NCBI GenBank assembly: GCA_002338715.1
Contig: DDIR01000019.1
Location: 20,955-45,034 of the forward strand
DNA: 24,080 bases
Reading direction: 5' to 3'
Source of the DNA: Phycisphaerales bacterium UBA1845
GTDB taxonomy: Bacteria; Planctomycetota; Phycisphaerae; UBA1845
The notes beneath the pieces are model-generated. The model made no database searches, was not told where the DNA came from, and was given only the letters and a program-made list of their open reading frames with translations. A program made the position numbers and the translations under genes. Below, piece by piece: positions 1-8,633 of this stretch (its first letter is position 1; each line of letters opens with the position of its first letter).

Positions 1-939
1 AGGATGACGCCGCTGATCCTCTCGGTGATCTATCGCCTCGATGACTTCGAATCGACGGCTGCCGCAATTCAGTCTGTCTTTGTAGGAGTCTACGGCAAGA
101 GCGTATTTAATCTGAGACTTTCTGCATCGATGGCATTTCGCGTCATCGCATATCATTGTCTCAACTTCCCGACTCCCCTGCTGTTTCTCTTTCCGGTTGG
201 CATCTGGCGAATTGCGAAATCGAACCCCAAGCCGATCACCTGGTTTCTGATCGTTGCCGCGCTCACATTCTTCGGATTTGCGGCGCGCTATGATGTTCCC
301 GATCAATACACGTTCCTGACCCATAGTCACATCTTCTTTGCGATGTTCTTGGCTGTGGGGCTCGATCAAGTTCTCGGAGCCAACCGTGGTTTCGGGATGA
401 AGTCCTTGGCTATCTTGCTTTGCTGCCTCGCCCCGATGGTGTATGCCTCCGTACCGCAAATCGGAGAAAAGCACCTTGCCAGGTGGGTCAAGTTTCCCAA
501 GCGGGTTCTGCCGTATCGCGACCCCTACCGCTGGTTTCTTCAACCATGGCGCTGTGGTTACGACGGAGCAGCTCGCTACGCTCGTGAGTCACTCAAGAGC
601 CTTCCACAAGACGCGGTTCTCCTGATTGATTCGACAGCCGGGAGGCCAATTGACGTCATCCAGGGATCAGAAAGTCTGCGATTGGACGTTGCCATTCCGA
701 TGCAGCGATTTGATCGCCCGTGGCAGCGTTCAATTGAATTGGACAAGGCCAAAACGGACCGACTCGTTGACGAGGGGTTGCTTTACTCGACCGGGACCAG
801 AAATCCGAAGAACTTTGGCACGTGGCTGGCTGGCGATGAATACACGTTGGAGCCCTTTGGTCACCTCTACAAGATCAAGCACGCCCCTACCGACACCATT
901 TCGCAGGACCCGGACGACGATGCCTCGGTGGATCAGTAA
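1..939 (+). CDS. DUF2723 (TMEM260-like) membrane glycosyltransferase, C-terminal part
   Basis: The reading frame is open at the left window edge, so this is the 3' part of a larger gene; the first ATG (position 4) is probably internal. About 312 residues are visible. The first 150 hold several hydrophobic membrane segments (roughly residues 44-67, 75-93, 107-122 and 133-150). A soluble tail follows, with a 'LPYRDPYRWFLQPW' stretch and then 'GAARYARESLKSLPQDAVLL', which resemble the C-terminal half of DUF2723 proteins, polytopic enzymes related to lipid-linked sugar (O-mannosyl) transferases. The missing N-terminal part should carry the acidic catalytic loop of this GT-C-like fold. The frame ends at TAA 937-939. 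It lies 135 bp before an epimerase on the same strand and would fit glycan transfer to protein or lipid. The family call rests on the C-terminal pattern only. Confidence 0.6.
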   Translation, partial: RMTPLILSVIYRLDDFESTAAAIQSVFVGVYGKSVFNLRLSASMAFRVIAYHCLNFPTPLLFLFPVGIWRIAKSNPKPITWFLIVAALTFFGFAARYDVPDQYTFLTHSHIFFAMFLAVGLDQVLGANRGFGMKSLAILLCCLAPMVYASVPQIGEKHLARWVKFPKRVLPYRDPYRWFLQPWRCGYDGAARYARESLKSLPQDAVLLIDSTAGRPIDVIQGSESLRLDVAIPMQRFDRPWQRSIELDKAKTDRLVDEGLLYSTGTRNPKNFGTWLAGDEYTLEPFGHLYKIKHAPTDTISQDPDDDASVDQ

Positions 940-1074
940 ACACCACCACCGATCAAATCCAGCCGCCGTTAAATCTTCCAAATTCGCTGCAGCGTTTCGA
1001 GATCCGTTTCTTAATGACCGATAATACACCAGTGAAGTGCCCCATTTAGATGAAAGACCCCTTCGGCAGGCGGC

Positions 1075-2208
1075 ATGAAAGTATCGTTCATATTTGGGAC
1101 TCGTCCGGAAGCGATCAAGCTCGCGCCACTGATTCGCATCATGCGCGAAGACGGTGATCTGCGCACGCACGTCTGTGTCACTGGTCAGCACGAATCGATG
1201 CTCGCGCAGGTGATGAATGCCTTTGCCATCGAACCCGACGTGAACCTGAGGCTTATGACGGCGAACCAGTCGCTGGCGTCATTCTCATCGCGCGCGCTCT
1301 CGGCGATCGATCAATATCTGGGATCTGAAACACCTGATCTGGTCATCGTTCAAGGCGACACGTCGACGGTGATGTGCGCGGCATTGGCTTCGTTTTATCG
1401 CCAGATACCGGTCGGACATGTCGAAGCCGGTCTGCGCACTGGCAATCGCTATTCCCCGTTTCCCGAGGAGATGAATCGTGTCCTGACGACGCAACTCGCC
1501 GAACTGCATTTCGCCCCGACCGAAGGCGCGCGCAATCACCTGATCGCCGCCGGTGTTTCACCGACGAAGATTTCAGTGACGGGCAATACGATTGTCGATG
1601 CGTTGCTGATGGCTCAGGAAATGGTGAGCGTCAATCCTCCGAGCATTGAAGGATTGAATGTGGATCTGGGGGCGTGCAATGGTCGGCGGGTCGTGCTGAT
1701 CACAGGGCATCGCCGGGAGAATTTCGGCGACGAATTTGAAGAGATTTGCGAAGCGATACTGTCGCTGTCGAGAGACTTTTCGGATGTCGATTTCGTTTAT
1801 CCGGTGCACTTGAATCCAAACGTGCAGGAGCCGGTTTATCGCATTCTGTCACATCGCCACAATATCCACCTGATTCCACCCGTCGGATACCTGGAATTCG
1901 TTGCACTGATGAGCCGGTCGACGTTGATCCTGACAGATTCAGGTGGAATTCAGGAAGAGGCCCCGTCTCTCGGGAAGCCCGTCCTGGTCATGCGCGATTC
2001 GACCGAACGCCCCGAAGGAATCAAAGCCGGCGTCGCAAAGCTCGTGGGGGCCAATCGTGATTCGATTACAAAAGCGGCTGCCCTGCTTTTGACCAACCAG
2101 CGCGAATACCGCCGCATGTCGCAAGGTTCAAACCCATATGGGGATGGTCAAGCAAGCCGGCGCATCCTCGAGCAAGTCACGCGCCATTTCGCGGCCGTTT
2201 GCGTCTAG
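1075..2208 (+). CDS. wecB: UDP-N-acetylglucosamine 2-epimerase, non-hydrolysing (WecB type)
   Basis: This 377-residue protein would interconvert UDP-GlcNAc and UDP-ManNAc in the cytoplasm, supplying ManNAc-type sugars for surface glycans. Seen directly: the N-terminal Rossmann motif 'FGTRPEAIKLAPL' (7-19), 'QGDTSTV' with D95, 'HVEAGLRTG' with E117, 'PFPEEMNR' with E131, 'TGHRRENFG' with H212, and the UDP-binding 'LTDSGGIQEE' (286-295) followed by 'RDSTERPEG'. D95, E117, E131 and H212 fall at or next to the catalytic residues known from E. coli WecB (Asp95, Glu117, Glu131, His213), and the length is normal for the family. The ATG at 1075 begins exactly at the conserved first strand, with a modest purine-rich stretch (GGCAGG) upstream. 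A second, different epimerase lies at 15670-16764. The biochemical class is firm; the pathway it serves is inferred. Confidence 0.93.
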   Translation: MKVSFIFGTRPEAIKLAPLIRIMREDGDLRTHVCVTGQHESMLAQVMNAFAIEPDVNLRLMTANQSLASFSSRALSAIDQYLGSETPDLVIVQGDTSTVMCAALASFYRQIPVGHVEAGLRTGNRYSPFPEEMNRVLTTQLAELHFAPTEGARNHLIAAGVSPTKISVTGNTIVDALLMAQEMVSVNPPSIEGLNVDLGACNGRRVVLITGHRRENFGDEFEEICEAILSLSRDFSDVDFVYPVHLNPNVQEPVYRILSHRHNIHLIPPVGYLEFVALMSRSTLILTDSGGIQEEAPSLGKPVLVMRDSTERPEGIKAGVAKLVGANRDSITKAAALLLTNQREYRRMSQGSNPYGDGQASRRILEQVTRHFAAVCV

Positions 2209-2269
2209 TCTTCGAATGCATTGGGACGATCGGCATTGCGACGAAACCCCAGGCAAGAATTGATTTCGA

Positions 2270-3490
2270 TCAAAGCTTCTTGACTCGCATCAATGATTCG
2301 AGTGCACGTTGCGCCATCCTGTCGCGACTGAACTCATTTTCGGCCGCCGCCCGTGCATTCGTACTCATTCTCGCTCTTGTTTCCGGCTCATTCCACAATG
2401 CCTCGATCGCAGAAAAGAATGCGTCATCGTCGCCCATTGGGCAACCGCGCCCGGCATCGATGCGCTCAAGCAATTCCCGCTGCCATCCGCTGTAGTTCAA
2501 TACAACCGGTTTGCCCATGCTGAGGTAGTCGAAGAATTTGTTTGCGCTATTGTGCTCCAGCACCGGGACCGAGGTTACAGTCATCAATGCCAGGTCGCAG
2601 GCGGCCATGTATGACACCAAAGTGCGCTTGGGTACGGAATCAAGAATATCGAGATTCTTTAGGCCGCGTCGATCGACTTCATCGCGGAGGCGTTGCTTCT
2701 CCTTTCCCCCGCCGATCAGGACGAAGCGTATCGCAGGTTCGTTGCGGAAATGGACTGCCGCATTTAGGATTGAATCCAACCCGTTAACAACGCCCATTGC
2801 CCCCGTGTGCATGCAGACGAATGAATCGCTCCATCCCTTCGCTTCACGGATCGAAGTTCCATCGACAACAGGCGAGAATAACTCCGTATCGCAGCAATTG
2901 GGGATGACGTCGATCTTGATCTTGTGACGTAGTCGCTTCTCGATCAATTGGGCCACGCCTGGCGACAGCGCCACGATGGCGTCGGCAAAGCGATACGCCA
3001 TCAATTCCAGACGTTTCATCAACCAGATGATTGGGCGACTGCGCACGTATCCGAGAGCAACGGGCACGTCTGGCCAAAGATCGCGAACCTCAAACACATA
3101 CGGAATGCGTCGCACCAAACGTGCGACGACGGCTGGCACTGCAACGGTCAACGGTGTGCTGGTCGCGAAAATGACGTCAACCTTGGGGATTCGCAGGACA
3201 TTCCAGCATGCCAGGAACATGAACACGGAAAACGCCCAAGTGCGCCGTACGAATCCCATTCTCTGATCGTATGGAACGTTCAACGCGACCACATCAATTC
3301 CTGAAATCGAGAATCTTGCTACGCGCTGACCTTCGACGCTTTCAAGATCCTTTGTCGTCAATTGGGCGGTACTTGTGAGCATGGTCACCCGGTGACCTGC
3401 TGAAACCCAGCGCTTTGCGAACTCCAACGACCTCGTCCCGGTGTTGCCCTGGGGAGTCGCGAAGTACTGATGAATGTAGAGTATATGCAT
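2270..3490 (-). CDS. GT4 glycosyltransferase, WbuB-like
   Basis: A 406-residue retaining glycosyltransferase of family GT4 (GT-B fold), expected at the inner face of the membrane during repeat-unit assembly. The N-terminal domain opens with 'MHILYIHQYFATPQGNTGTR', the typical beginning of WbuB-like enzymes, and carries 'EVRDLWPD' (134-141). The nucleotide-sugar half has 'HTGAMGVVNGLD' (228-239) and 'EHNSANKFFDYLSMGKP' (312-328), which holds the C-terminal donor-binding acidic motif. WbuB homologues transfer fucosamine-type sugars, but donor and acceptor cannot be read from sequence. It is the last gene of a four-gene minus-strand cluster, 32 bp behind the acetyltransferase. No strong ribosome binding site precedes the ATG at 3490, but the protein begins correctly at its first beta strand. 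The 3' end faces the plus-strand epimerase across 61 bp. Confidence 0.88.
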   Translation of the reverse strand: MHILYIHQYFATPQGNTGTRSLEFAKRWVSAGHRVTMLTSTAQLTTKDLESVEGQRVARFSISGIDVVALNVPYDQRMGFVRRTWAFSVFMFLACWNVLRIPKVDVIFATSTPLTVAVPAVVARLVRRIPYVFEVRDLWPDVPVALGYVRSRPIIWLMKRLELMAYRFADAIVALSPGVAQLIEKRLRHKIKIDVIPNCCDTELFSPVVDGTSIREAKGWSDSFVCMHTGAMGVVNGLDSILNAAVHFRNEPAIRFVLIGGGKEKQRLRDEVDRRGLKNLDILDSVPKRTLVSYMAACDLALMTVTSVPVLEHNSANKFFDYLSMGKPVVLNYSGWQRELLERIDAGRGCPMGDDDAFFSAIEALWNEPETRARMSTNARAAAENEFSRDRMAQRALESLMRVKKL

Positions 3491-3522
3491 GGTTGGCCGC
3501 TGCTGAACCGAACTTGACGACG

Positions 3523-4035
3523 CTAAGCTACGTTTTCTTTAAGTATCCTGGCGGGAACACCACCGACAATCGAGTGAGCAGGGACGTCTTTGGTCACGAC
3601 AGATCCCGCCGCGACTGCTGCTCCATTGCCAACGGTTGTCCCTGCGGTGATCACGCTGAGGGCACCGGTCCAAGCCCCATCTTTGAGTTCAATCGGTTTG
3701 CGAATGCCGGGCCCATATCGATATGATCCATTCAATTTCGTGTGGTTCGTCGAGGATAGAACGGTATATGGCCCCAACATGACCCCCTCGCCCAGCTTGA
3801 TGCCTCCGATTCCCTGAATCCAGCAGGCCGGTGCTATGTATACGTCGTCACCAATCTCAACACGGGTCGAGAATGTAATTCGCACCCCGCCCGCGATCTG
3901 AAAGTTCTTGCCGCAAGATTTGAAACACCACCGCACTAGGAAGCCTCTGAATCTGAGGATGGGAATCAGATCAGGGAGGAATCCCGTCAACGAAACAACC
4001 ATTGTCAGCCAGGCGTATGATAGGATTCGAACCAT
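3523..4035 (-). CDS. Left-handed beta-helix O-acetyltransferase
   Basis: A 170-residue acyltransferase of the hexapeptide-repeat (left-handed beta-helix) family, similar to WcaF/maltose-acetyltransferase-like enzymes that transfer acetyl from acetyl-CoA to a sugar. A hydrophobic N-terminal segment (about 8-35) suggests membrane association. Hexapeptide turns run from about 50 to 165 ('VEIGDDVYIAPACWIQG', 'IKLGEGVMLGPYTVL', 'AGTTVGNGAAVAAGSVVTKD'). A likely catalytic histidine lies in 'SSTNHT' (H98), at the usual place before the loop insertion. The end 'SIVGGVPARILKE' is characteristic of the family. The start at 4035 is supported by an AAGGA sequence about 9 bases upstream. It sits between two GT4 genes, 16 bp after the upstream one, so it very probably acetylates the same glycan. 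The sugar acceptor is unknown. Confidence 0.88.
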   Translation of the reverse strand: MVRILSYAWLTMVVSLTGFLPDLIPILRFRGFLVRWCFKSCGKNFQIAGGVRITFSTRVEIGDDVYIAPACWIQGIGGIKLGEGVMLGPYTVLSSTNHTKLNGSYRYGPGIRKPIELKDGAWTGALSVITAGTTVGNGAAVAAGSVVTKDVPAHSIVGGVPARILKENVA

Positions 4036-4051
4036 GACGATCGGTCCTTAT

Positions 4052-5281
4052 TCAGTGTGAAATACATTTAAGGGCACGACAAATCGATTCGTATAATCGT
4101 TCGGCGAACTTCTCAACACACCAGTCCTTTGCCGTTACATATCCATTCCGAATCAGTGATGAGCGTAGCTCCTTGTCGTTGATGACTCGACTGATCGCTT
4201 GGGCCAATGCTTCGGAATCCTTCGGGGGCACAAGGAGGCCATCAAGGCCGTCGCGGACGCTCGTGGGGATACCGCCGACATTCGTAGAGACGATGGGAAC
4301 ACTCCGGGCCCTTCCTTCGACGAGAACTCTGGGCGTGCCCTCGCTTAACGTTGGTAGAACCAGAATATCCGCCGTATCAAGATGCCCAAACAAATCAGGC
4401 CCGAATCGCGCATACCCTTTCCATTCCACTTGATCCGACACGCCCAACTCCTCAATCAGAGTTTCAATACGAGTGACCTCTGCCGGATACTTCTCTCTCT
4501 CCCCGACGATTGACAGTTTGATTGGAACGGGCGACGTTATGCGCGGAAGCGCCCGCACAAGATATTCAAGCCCTTTTTCTGGACGAACAAACGCAACGAA
4601 CAGCAGCCGGATCTCAGAACCATCGCACGTGTCGTCGCGCTCTCGATACTCGGCCATACTGATAGTCGATGAAACAACTGTTGTCGGATTGAATCGTGAC
4701 CACTTCTTGCCCAGTTCTTCACCATTAACGATCAGCGCGGCATTACTCTTACGAGCCATCCACATCAACATTTTTTCATCCGCATACGTGTACATGATCG
4801 CGAGCTTGTCTTTGAATCCGCCAAAACGGGATTCCATTTTGAGTAATTCCAAGGGATTCCCAACGAGCCAATGGGAAATGGGGCGGCGTTTCTTTGCGCA
4901 ACACCGATGAATATACCAACTAAACGGATTTGTCCCTCGAGCAAAGACGACATCACAGCAATCTACCAATTCTTTGTAGCTCTTGAGCAACGGCCCCGGT
5001 TTACGAAGCACGTCAATGGAATGTGCAAAACTCGGGCCAGGTCGGACTTCAATGTGCTTGGCGTCCAACTCGCAGTCCATCATTTCGGTTGGTCTGCGAA
5101 CTTCTTTTCCCAAGTAGACAATCTTCCCAAATTTAGGCCCTAGTTGATTGAGGACTCGCCCGAACGAAACATGCGTGTACCATCGTGTACTCTCGCGAAA
5201 CACGCCAATGGTTGAAATGACGCCTAAGGTGAGGTTCTCGGTATCAATACTTGAGTCAGACGCCTGCATTCCTGCCATCAT
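4052..5281 (-). CDS. GT4 glycosyltransferase
   Basis: A 409-residue GT-B glycosyltransferase of family GT4. The donor-binding half starts near residue 225 with 'LLFVAFVRPEKGLEYLVRA' and continues with 'LSIVGEREKYP' and 'ADILVLPTLSEGTPRVLVEG', giving the classical E(x)7E pair E314/E322, followed by 'PIVSTNVGGIPTSV'. The N-terminal acceptor half is divergent: 'RGTNPFSWYIHR' and 'SHWLVGNPLELL' are visible but not diagnostic. Two in-frame ATGs open the frame (5281 and 5278) and a third lies at 5269; none has a convincing ribosome binding site, so the exact start is uncertain within about 12 bases. It is the second gene of the minus-strand cluster, 174 bp after the ligase gene and 16 bp before the acetyltransferase. 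It probably adds a sugar to the repeat unit; donor and linkage are unknown. Confidence 0.88.
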   Translation of the reverse strand: MMAGMQASDSSIDTENLTLGVISTIGVFRESTRWYTHVSFGRVLNQLGPKFGKIVYLGKEVRRPTEMMDCELDAKHIEVRPGPSFAHSIDVLRKPGPLLKSYKELVDCCDVVFARGTNPFSWYIHRCCAKKRRPISHWLVGNPLELLKMESRFGGFKDKLAIMYTYADEKMLMWMARKSNAALIVNGEELGKKWSRFNPTTVVSSTISMAEYRERDDTCDGSEIRLLFVAFVRPEKGLEYLVRALPRITSPVPIKLSIVGEREKYPAEVTRIETLIEELGVSDQVEWKGYARFGPDLFGHLDTADILVLPTLSEGTPRVLVEGRARSVPIVSTNVGGIPTSVRDGLDGLLVPPKDSEALAQAISRVINDKELRSSLIRNGYVTAKDWCVEKFAERLYESICRALKCISH

Positions 5282-5455
5282 GGATCACGCTCGCTGTGTT
5301 TCTCGCCGTTTAAATCATAAACGATATGGTGTTCTTGGATTCCCGTTTGCAGCGAACCAGCATCGTTCAGTTGTTGGTTTTGACGATCAATGCCGTTTCA
5401 CTCACCTGCGAGAGGTCTCCCACGTCCCCAACTGCCTTTGCTACCGATTGGATCA

Positions 5456-6877
5456 TCATTGCGGGTTGCCAATTGAGGCCCGTAGACGCGCGTCGAATTC
5501 AAGCAGGATGATCATCAGCGTCATTGGGATCCAGAACAATTTTGTTGAATAGGTAGTGTGGGTCGCACCAAAACTGAAGTAACCACAGAAAATGACGATC
5601 GCCGGACCGGTTAACGCGCGCAAGTGCATTCGCCACGAACCGACGATGAGCAATGCATGTAAAACAACAAACGTCACAATCCCCGGTAGCCCCATCTCAG
5701 TCAGGCTTCCGAGAATATTGCTATGAACATCTTTGTACACACCGGCATATCTGAAGTTTGCTTGAGCCGCTGCTCCGACCCCGGCGCCGATTCCCTTGGT
5801 TCCCGTGAAACCACGCCACGCGATAGACCACACCTCGCCGCGCCCGACGCGTGCCCCTTGCGCTTGGACACCGCTTGGAGGCGCAACTCCCAACCAATTG
5901 GCCAATCGCGCTTCCGATTTTTCACCCAGCACCCCTGAATTCAAACTGGCCCAAGCTACGCCAAAGGCAAGACCGATCATCAAGGTTACGATCAATACCT
6001 TGCCAATCAAGGCAGATGACCTTGAGAAAACGGCTGCTCCAACAAAGCCGATCCCGACACCCCCAACGGCTGCCCGTGACCCCGTTGCGAACACTCCCAA
6101 CACGATGAGCAGGACGCCAACAAACAAGAATGCTCGAAACCACGCGCGTCGAACGAATACCCACAATACTGGCGCGCATGTTATACCGGTCACAAGAGCT
6201 GCGGCCACCGATCCTGGATTCGCTTTGTCGCCGATCGTCGCACGGCCATACGCGGTCTGCTTCATGCCAAAGACAATCGCATAACCGCCGGCGGTCAGTC
6301 CGCCGATGAACGTCCAGAAAAACAAACGCTTAATGAAGGCTAGGTCGCCACTGACAAGCTTGACGCAAACCCACAGGAGCGCTAATTGGACAAACATCTG
6401 TGCCGCAATTCGCCCCGAACGAGCAGGGTCCAAACTCCAAACCGCTGACAACGCCGCGATCACGGCGAATGCCAGAAGTGACGTTACAATTCCTCGGGAC
6501 GCCAGAAGGCTTGCATTCTGTTTGAAAAGAGGGAGGATGCCTGTGCCCATCGCCAAGAACGCCAGAATTTTTGCCGGTGTCAGCCATGCCGATTCGCTAT
6601 CGCCAATGACGAAAGCAGAGTCCCACGCCTGCCAAAAGAAATACGCATAGAGACCGACACGTGGTTGCAACGCGCAAGCGGTCACAAAAGGGAGACCCAC
6701 CAAGGCCATGGCGACGTACGAGTTTCCAGACTTGTAGAGCCAATACGCTCCCGCAAGCAAGATTAGGAACAAGACGATAAACGTGGCCTCTCGCAAGGAC
6801 ACGGAATCGCGATTTGCTACAGGGCTTGGTGACAAACTCTTCGCAATGGGTGTGGGATAAATGTATGCACGTGTCAT
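5456..6877 (-). CDS. O-antigen ligase/polymerase family (Wzy_C) membrane protein
   Basis: A 473-residue integral membrane protein with about ten or more hydrophobic segments from residue 32 to the C-terminus. It matches the O-antigen ligase/polymerase superfamily: 'ATGSRAAVGGVGIG' (264-277) in the conserved central helix region, a large outside loop (about 313-385) with 'GRGEVWSIAWRGF', and then 'VHSNILGSLTEMGLPGI' (384-400). That last stretch carries the family's conserved histidine (H385) ahead of a glutamate and a G-x-x-G turn. Such proteins polymerise or ligate lipid-linked repeat units in the periplasm; the two roles cannot be separated from sequence alone. It is the first gene of the minus cluster and diverges from the flippase gene across about 200 bp, which must hold the promoters for both directions. 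The ATG at 6877 has only a weak upstream purine run. Confidence 0.87.
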   Translation of the reverse strand: MTRAYIYPTPIAKSLSPSPVANRDSVSLREATFIVLFLILLAGAYWLYKSGNSYVAMALVGLPFVTACALQPRVGLYAYFFWQAWDSAFVIGDSESAWLTPAKILAFLAMGTGILPLFKQNASLLASRGIVTSLLAFAVIAALSAVWSLDPARSGRIAAQMFVQLALLWVCVKLVSGDLAFIKRLFFWTFIGGLTAGGYAIVFGMKQTAYGRATIGDKANPGSVAAALVTGITCAPVLWVFVRRAWFRAFLFVGVLLIVLGVFATGSRAAVGGVGIGFVGAAVFSRSSALIGKVLIVTLMIGLAFGVAWASLNSGVLGEKSEARLANWLGVAPPSGVQAQGARVGRGEVWSIAWRGFTGTKGIGAGVGAAAQANFRYAGVYKDVHSNILGSLTEMGLPGIVTFVVLHALLIVGSWRMHLRALTGPAIVIFCGYFSFGATHTTYSTKLFWIPMTLMIILLEFDARLRASIGNPQ

Positions 6878-7078
6878 GAGAGAAATCTCACAATGCAGTC
6901 CTCAGAAGCAAACGATTATTCGTGTGGCGCATTACAAATGCGGATGGGAGACTCAATAAACCTAAGCTGACTTAGAACTTCAATCATCCTTGGTTGGCCG
7001 CATTGACGTCCGCGAAGGTGCTTGCGATTTGGCACTTCAATTATTACGGTGGTTGCTCGATCACGACGGGTGGAGACA
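6878..7078. promoter_or_regulatory. Divergent intergenic region between ligase and flippase genes
   Basis: About 200 bp separate two divergently transcribed polysaccharide genes, so promoters for both directions should lie here. I could not assign convincing -35/-10 pairs. Two short inverted repeats are visible: TGAGA-GAAA-TCTCA at 6877-6890, overlapping the ligase start codon, and CTAAG-CTGA-CTTAG at 6962-6975. Either could be an operator or leader hairpin, but 5-bp arms occur easily by chance. The regulatory role is inferred from gene layout only. Confidence 0.4.
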
Positions 7079-8602
7079 ATGGCTGTGGCACGTTCACGAT
7101 TCTTCAAAAGCGCCGTGTTGGCGTCGGGTAATATTCTCACGAGCTGCCTGGGCATCGCGACCGCGATGGTTCTGGTGCGCATCTTCTCCAAGTCTGATTA
7201 CGGCACATACAAGCAGGCGATTCTTGTCTTCATGTTCGCGAGTCCCATTCTGATCATGGGGCTTCCCGAGTGCCTCTACTATTTCATCCCGCGAGAAAAG
7301 TCCCGGTCTCGCGGTATCCTCAGCGAAAACCTAGTCCTCTTGACCATCGGTGGTTTGCTTTTTGCCACGTTCTTGCTGCTTGGCGGAAATCACCTCTTGG
7401 CCCGGCGTTTCGACAACCCCGACCTTGTTTATCCGTTGCTTGTGATCGCACCGTATGGCTTGTTCATGATCATGACCAAGTCGCTTACGGCGTGCCTGAT
7501 GTCCGCGGATCGTTATCGGCAAGTCGCGGCTTATAACTTCGGAAGTCGATTGTTCATGCTCGTGATGGTTGTCGGCATCGTCTGCATCTGGCCAACTCCC
7601 ATGTACGCAGTGACCGGTCATCTTCTTGGGGCGGCACTGATGTTGGTCATCGCCATGGTGCTGATGTTTCGAGCGTGCCCCAATGGATCGATTCGCCCCA
7701 CGCGAGCCGGAATTTGGGAACAGTTGAAGTACGCAACGCCGCTCGGATTTACGCGAGTCTTCGGCGTGATTCGATTTCAACTCGACAAACTTCTCATCGC
7801 GATCTTCTTTTCGCCTGAGCGCTACGCCATCTACGATGCAGGTGCCGTCGAGATCCCGTTCATTGGCGGGGTTACGCAGTCCATCACCCAAGTCTTGTTC
7901 CCCGATCTGACTGCACTGTATCGTGACGGTAAACTGAAAGAGGCACTTAGCATCTGGCAACGCGCTGCAACCAAAGCCGCTCTCGCTATCTTTCCCGCGA
8001 CGGTGTTCTTCATTGCGATGGCGCCGGAAACGATGCAACTCCTTTTTTCAACTGAATACGCGGAAAGTACCAGACCATTTCGCATCTACACGTTGCTGCT
8101 CCCTGCCAAGGTGGCCAACTACGGCGTCATGTTTCTTAGCGCGGGCCGAAGCAAATTGCTCATGTGGGTTCACATGTTTGGACTGGTGTTTAATCTGATT
8201 GTCAGCCTGATTCTGTTAAAAACACTCGGGTTTCTTGGCCCGGCATGGGCGGCGGTTCTGACGACCTATGCCTGGTATGCACTCGTGTTCATTCTTCTGA
8301 TCGCGAAATTGTACAAAATCAATGCCGCCACTGTCTTGCCATTGCGACAGCTGGGTATTGCGGCAATCGTTTCGCTGATTCCGGCCGTTGTCTTTTTCCT
8401 GAAGATGCGAATCGCAATTCCCAAAGACTTGGCCATCCCAACACCCTTCTCGTGGAGCATCCCGATTTCGCAGAACCTGATCAGCATCGCCATCTTTGGG
8501 ACGCTTTACGTGTGTGGCGTTGTGTTCTGTTACGACCGGTTTGGTTTGGTGAAGATGTCGTCATTGGTCCAAAAGATGAGAGGCCATTTCTTTAAGCGCT
8601 AG
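7079..8602 (+). CDS. Wzx-type oligosaccharide flippase
   Basis: A 507-residue polytopic membrane protein of the polysaccharide-transporter (PST/MOP superfamily) type, predicted to flip undecaprenyl-linked repeat units across the inner membrane. Twelve to fourteen hydrophobic helices are spread over the whole length. The N-terminal 'FFKSAVLASGNILTS' and 'LVRIFSKSDYGTYKQ' are typical of Wzx-like proteins, as is 'RFQLDKLLIAIFFSPERYAI' in the middle. The frame is open 57 bases further upstream to a TTG, but I prefer the ATG at 7079 because it is preceded by GGAG and puts the first helix close to the N-terminus. It is followed after 31 bp by a glycosyltransferase gene on the same strand, a probable operon. 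It diverges from the ligase gene, and the two together suggest a Wzx/Wzy-dependent pathway. No Wza or Wzc is present in the window. Confidence 0.9.
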   Translation: MAVARSRFFKSAVLASGNILTSCLGIATAMVLVRIFSKSDYGTYKQAILVFMFASPILIMGLPECLYYFIPREKSRSRGILSENLVLLTIGGLLFATFLLLGGNHLLARRFDNPDLVYPLLVIAPYGLFMIMTKSLTACLMSADRYRQVAAYNFGSRLFMLVMVVGIVCIWPTPMYAVTGHLLGAALMLVIAMVLMFRACPNGSIRPTRAGIWEQLKYATPLGFTRVFGVIRFQLDKLLIAIFFSPERYAIYDAGAVEIPFIGGVTQSITQVLFPDLTALYRDGKLKEALSIWQRAATKAALAIFPATVFFIAMAPETMQLLFSTEYAESTRPFRIYTLLLPAKVANYGVMFLSAGRSKLLMWVHMFGLVFNLIVSLILLKTLGFLGPAWAAVLTTYAWYALVFILLIAKLYKINAATVLPLRQLGIAAIVSLIPAVVFFLKMRIAIPKDLAIPTPFSWSIPISQNLISIAIFGTLYVCGVVFCYDRFGLVKMSSLVQKMRGHFFKR

Positions 8603-8633
8603 ATTGGGACGCGCCCGACGAGGAACACCGAAT

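Noticed and set aside
7331..8038. 235-codon minus-strand frame inside the flippase gene
   Set aside because: Its translation is rich in H, R, Q and D with no hydrophobic or domain pattern; the plus strand encodes a clear polytopic membrane protein.
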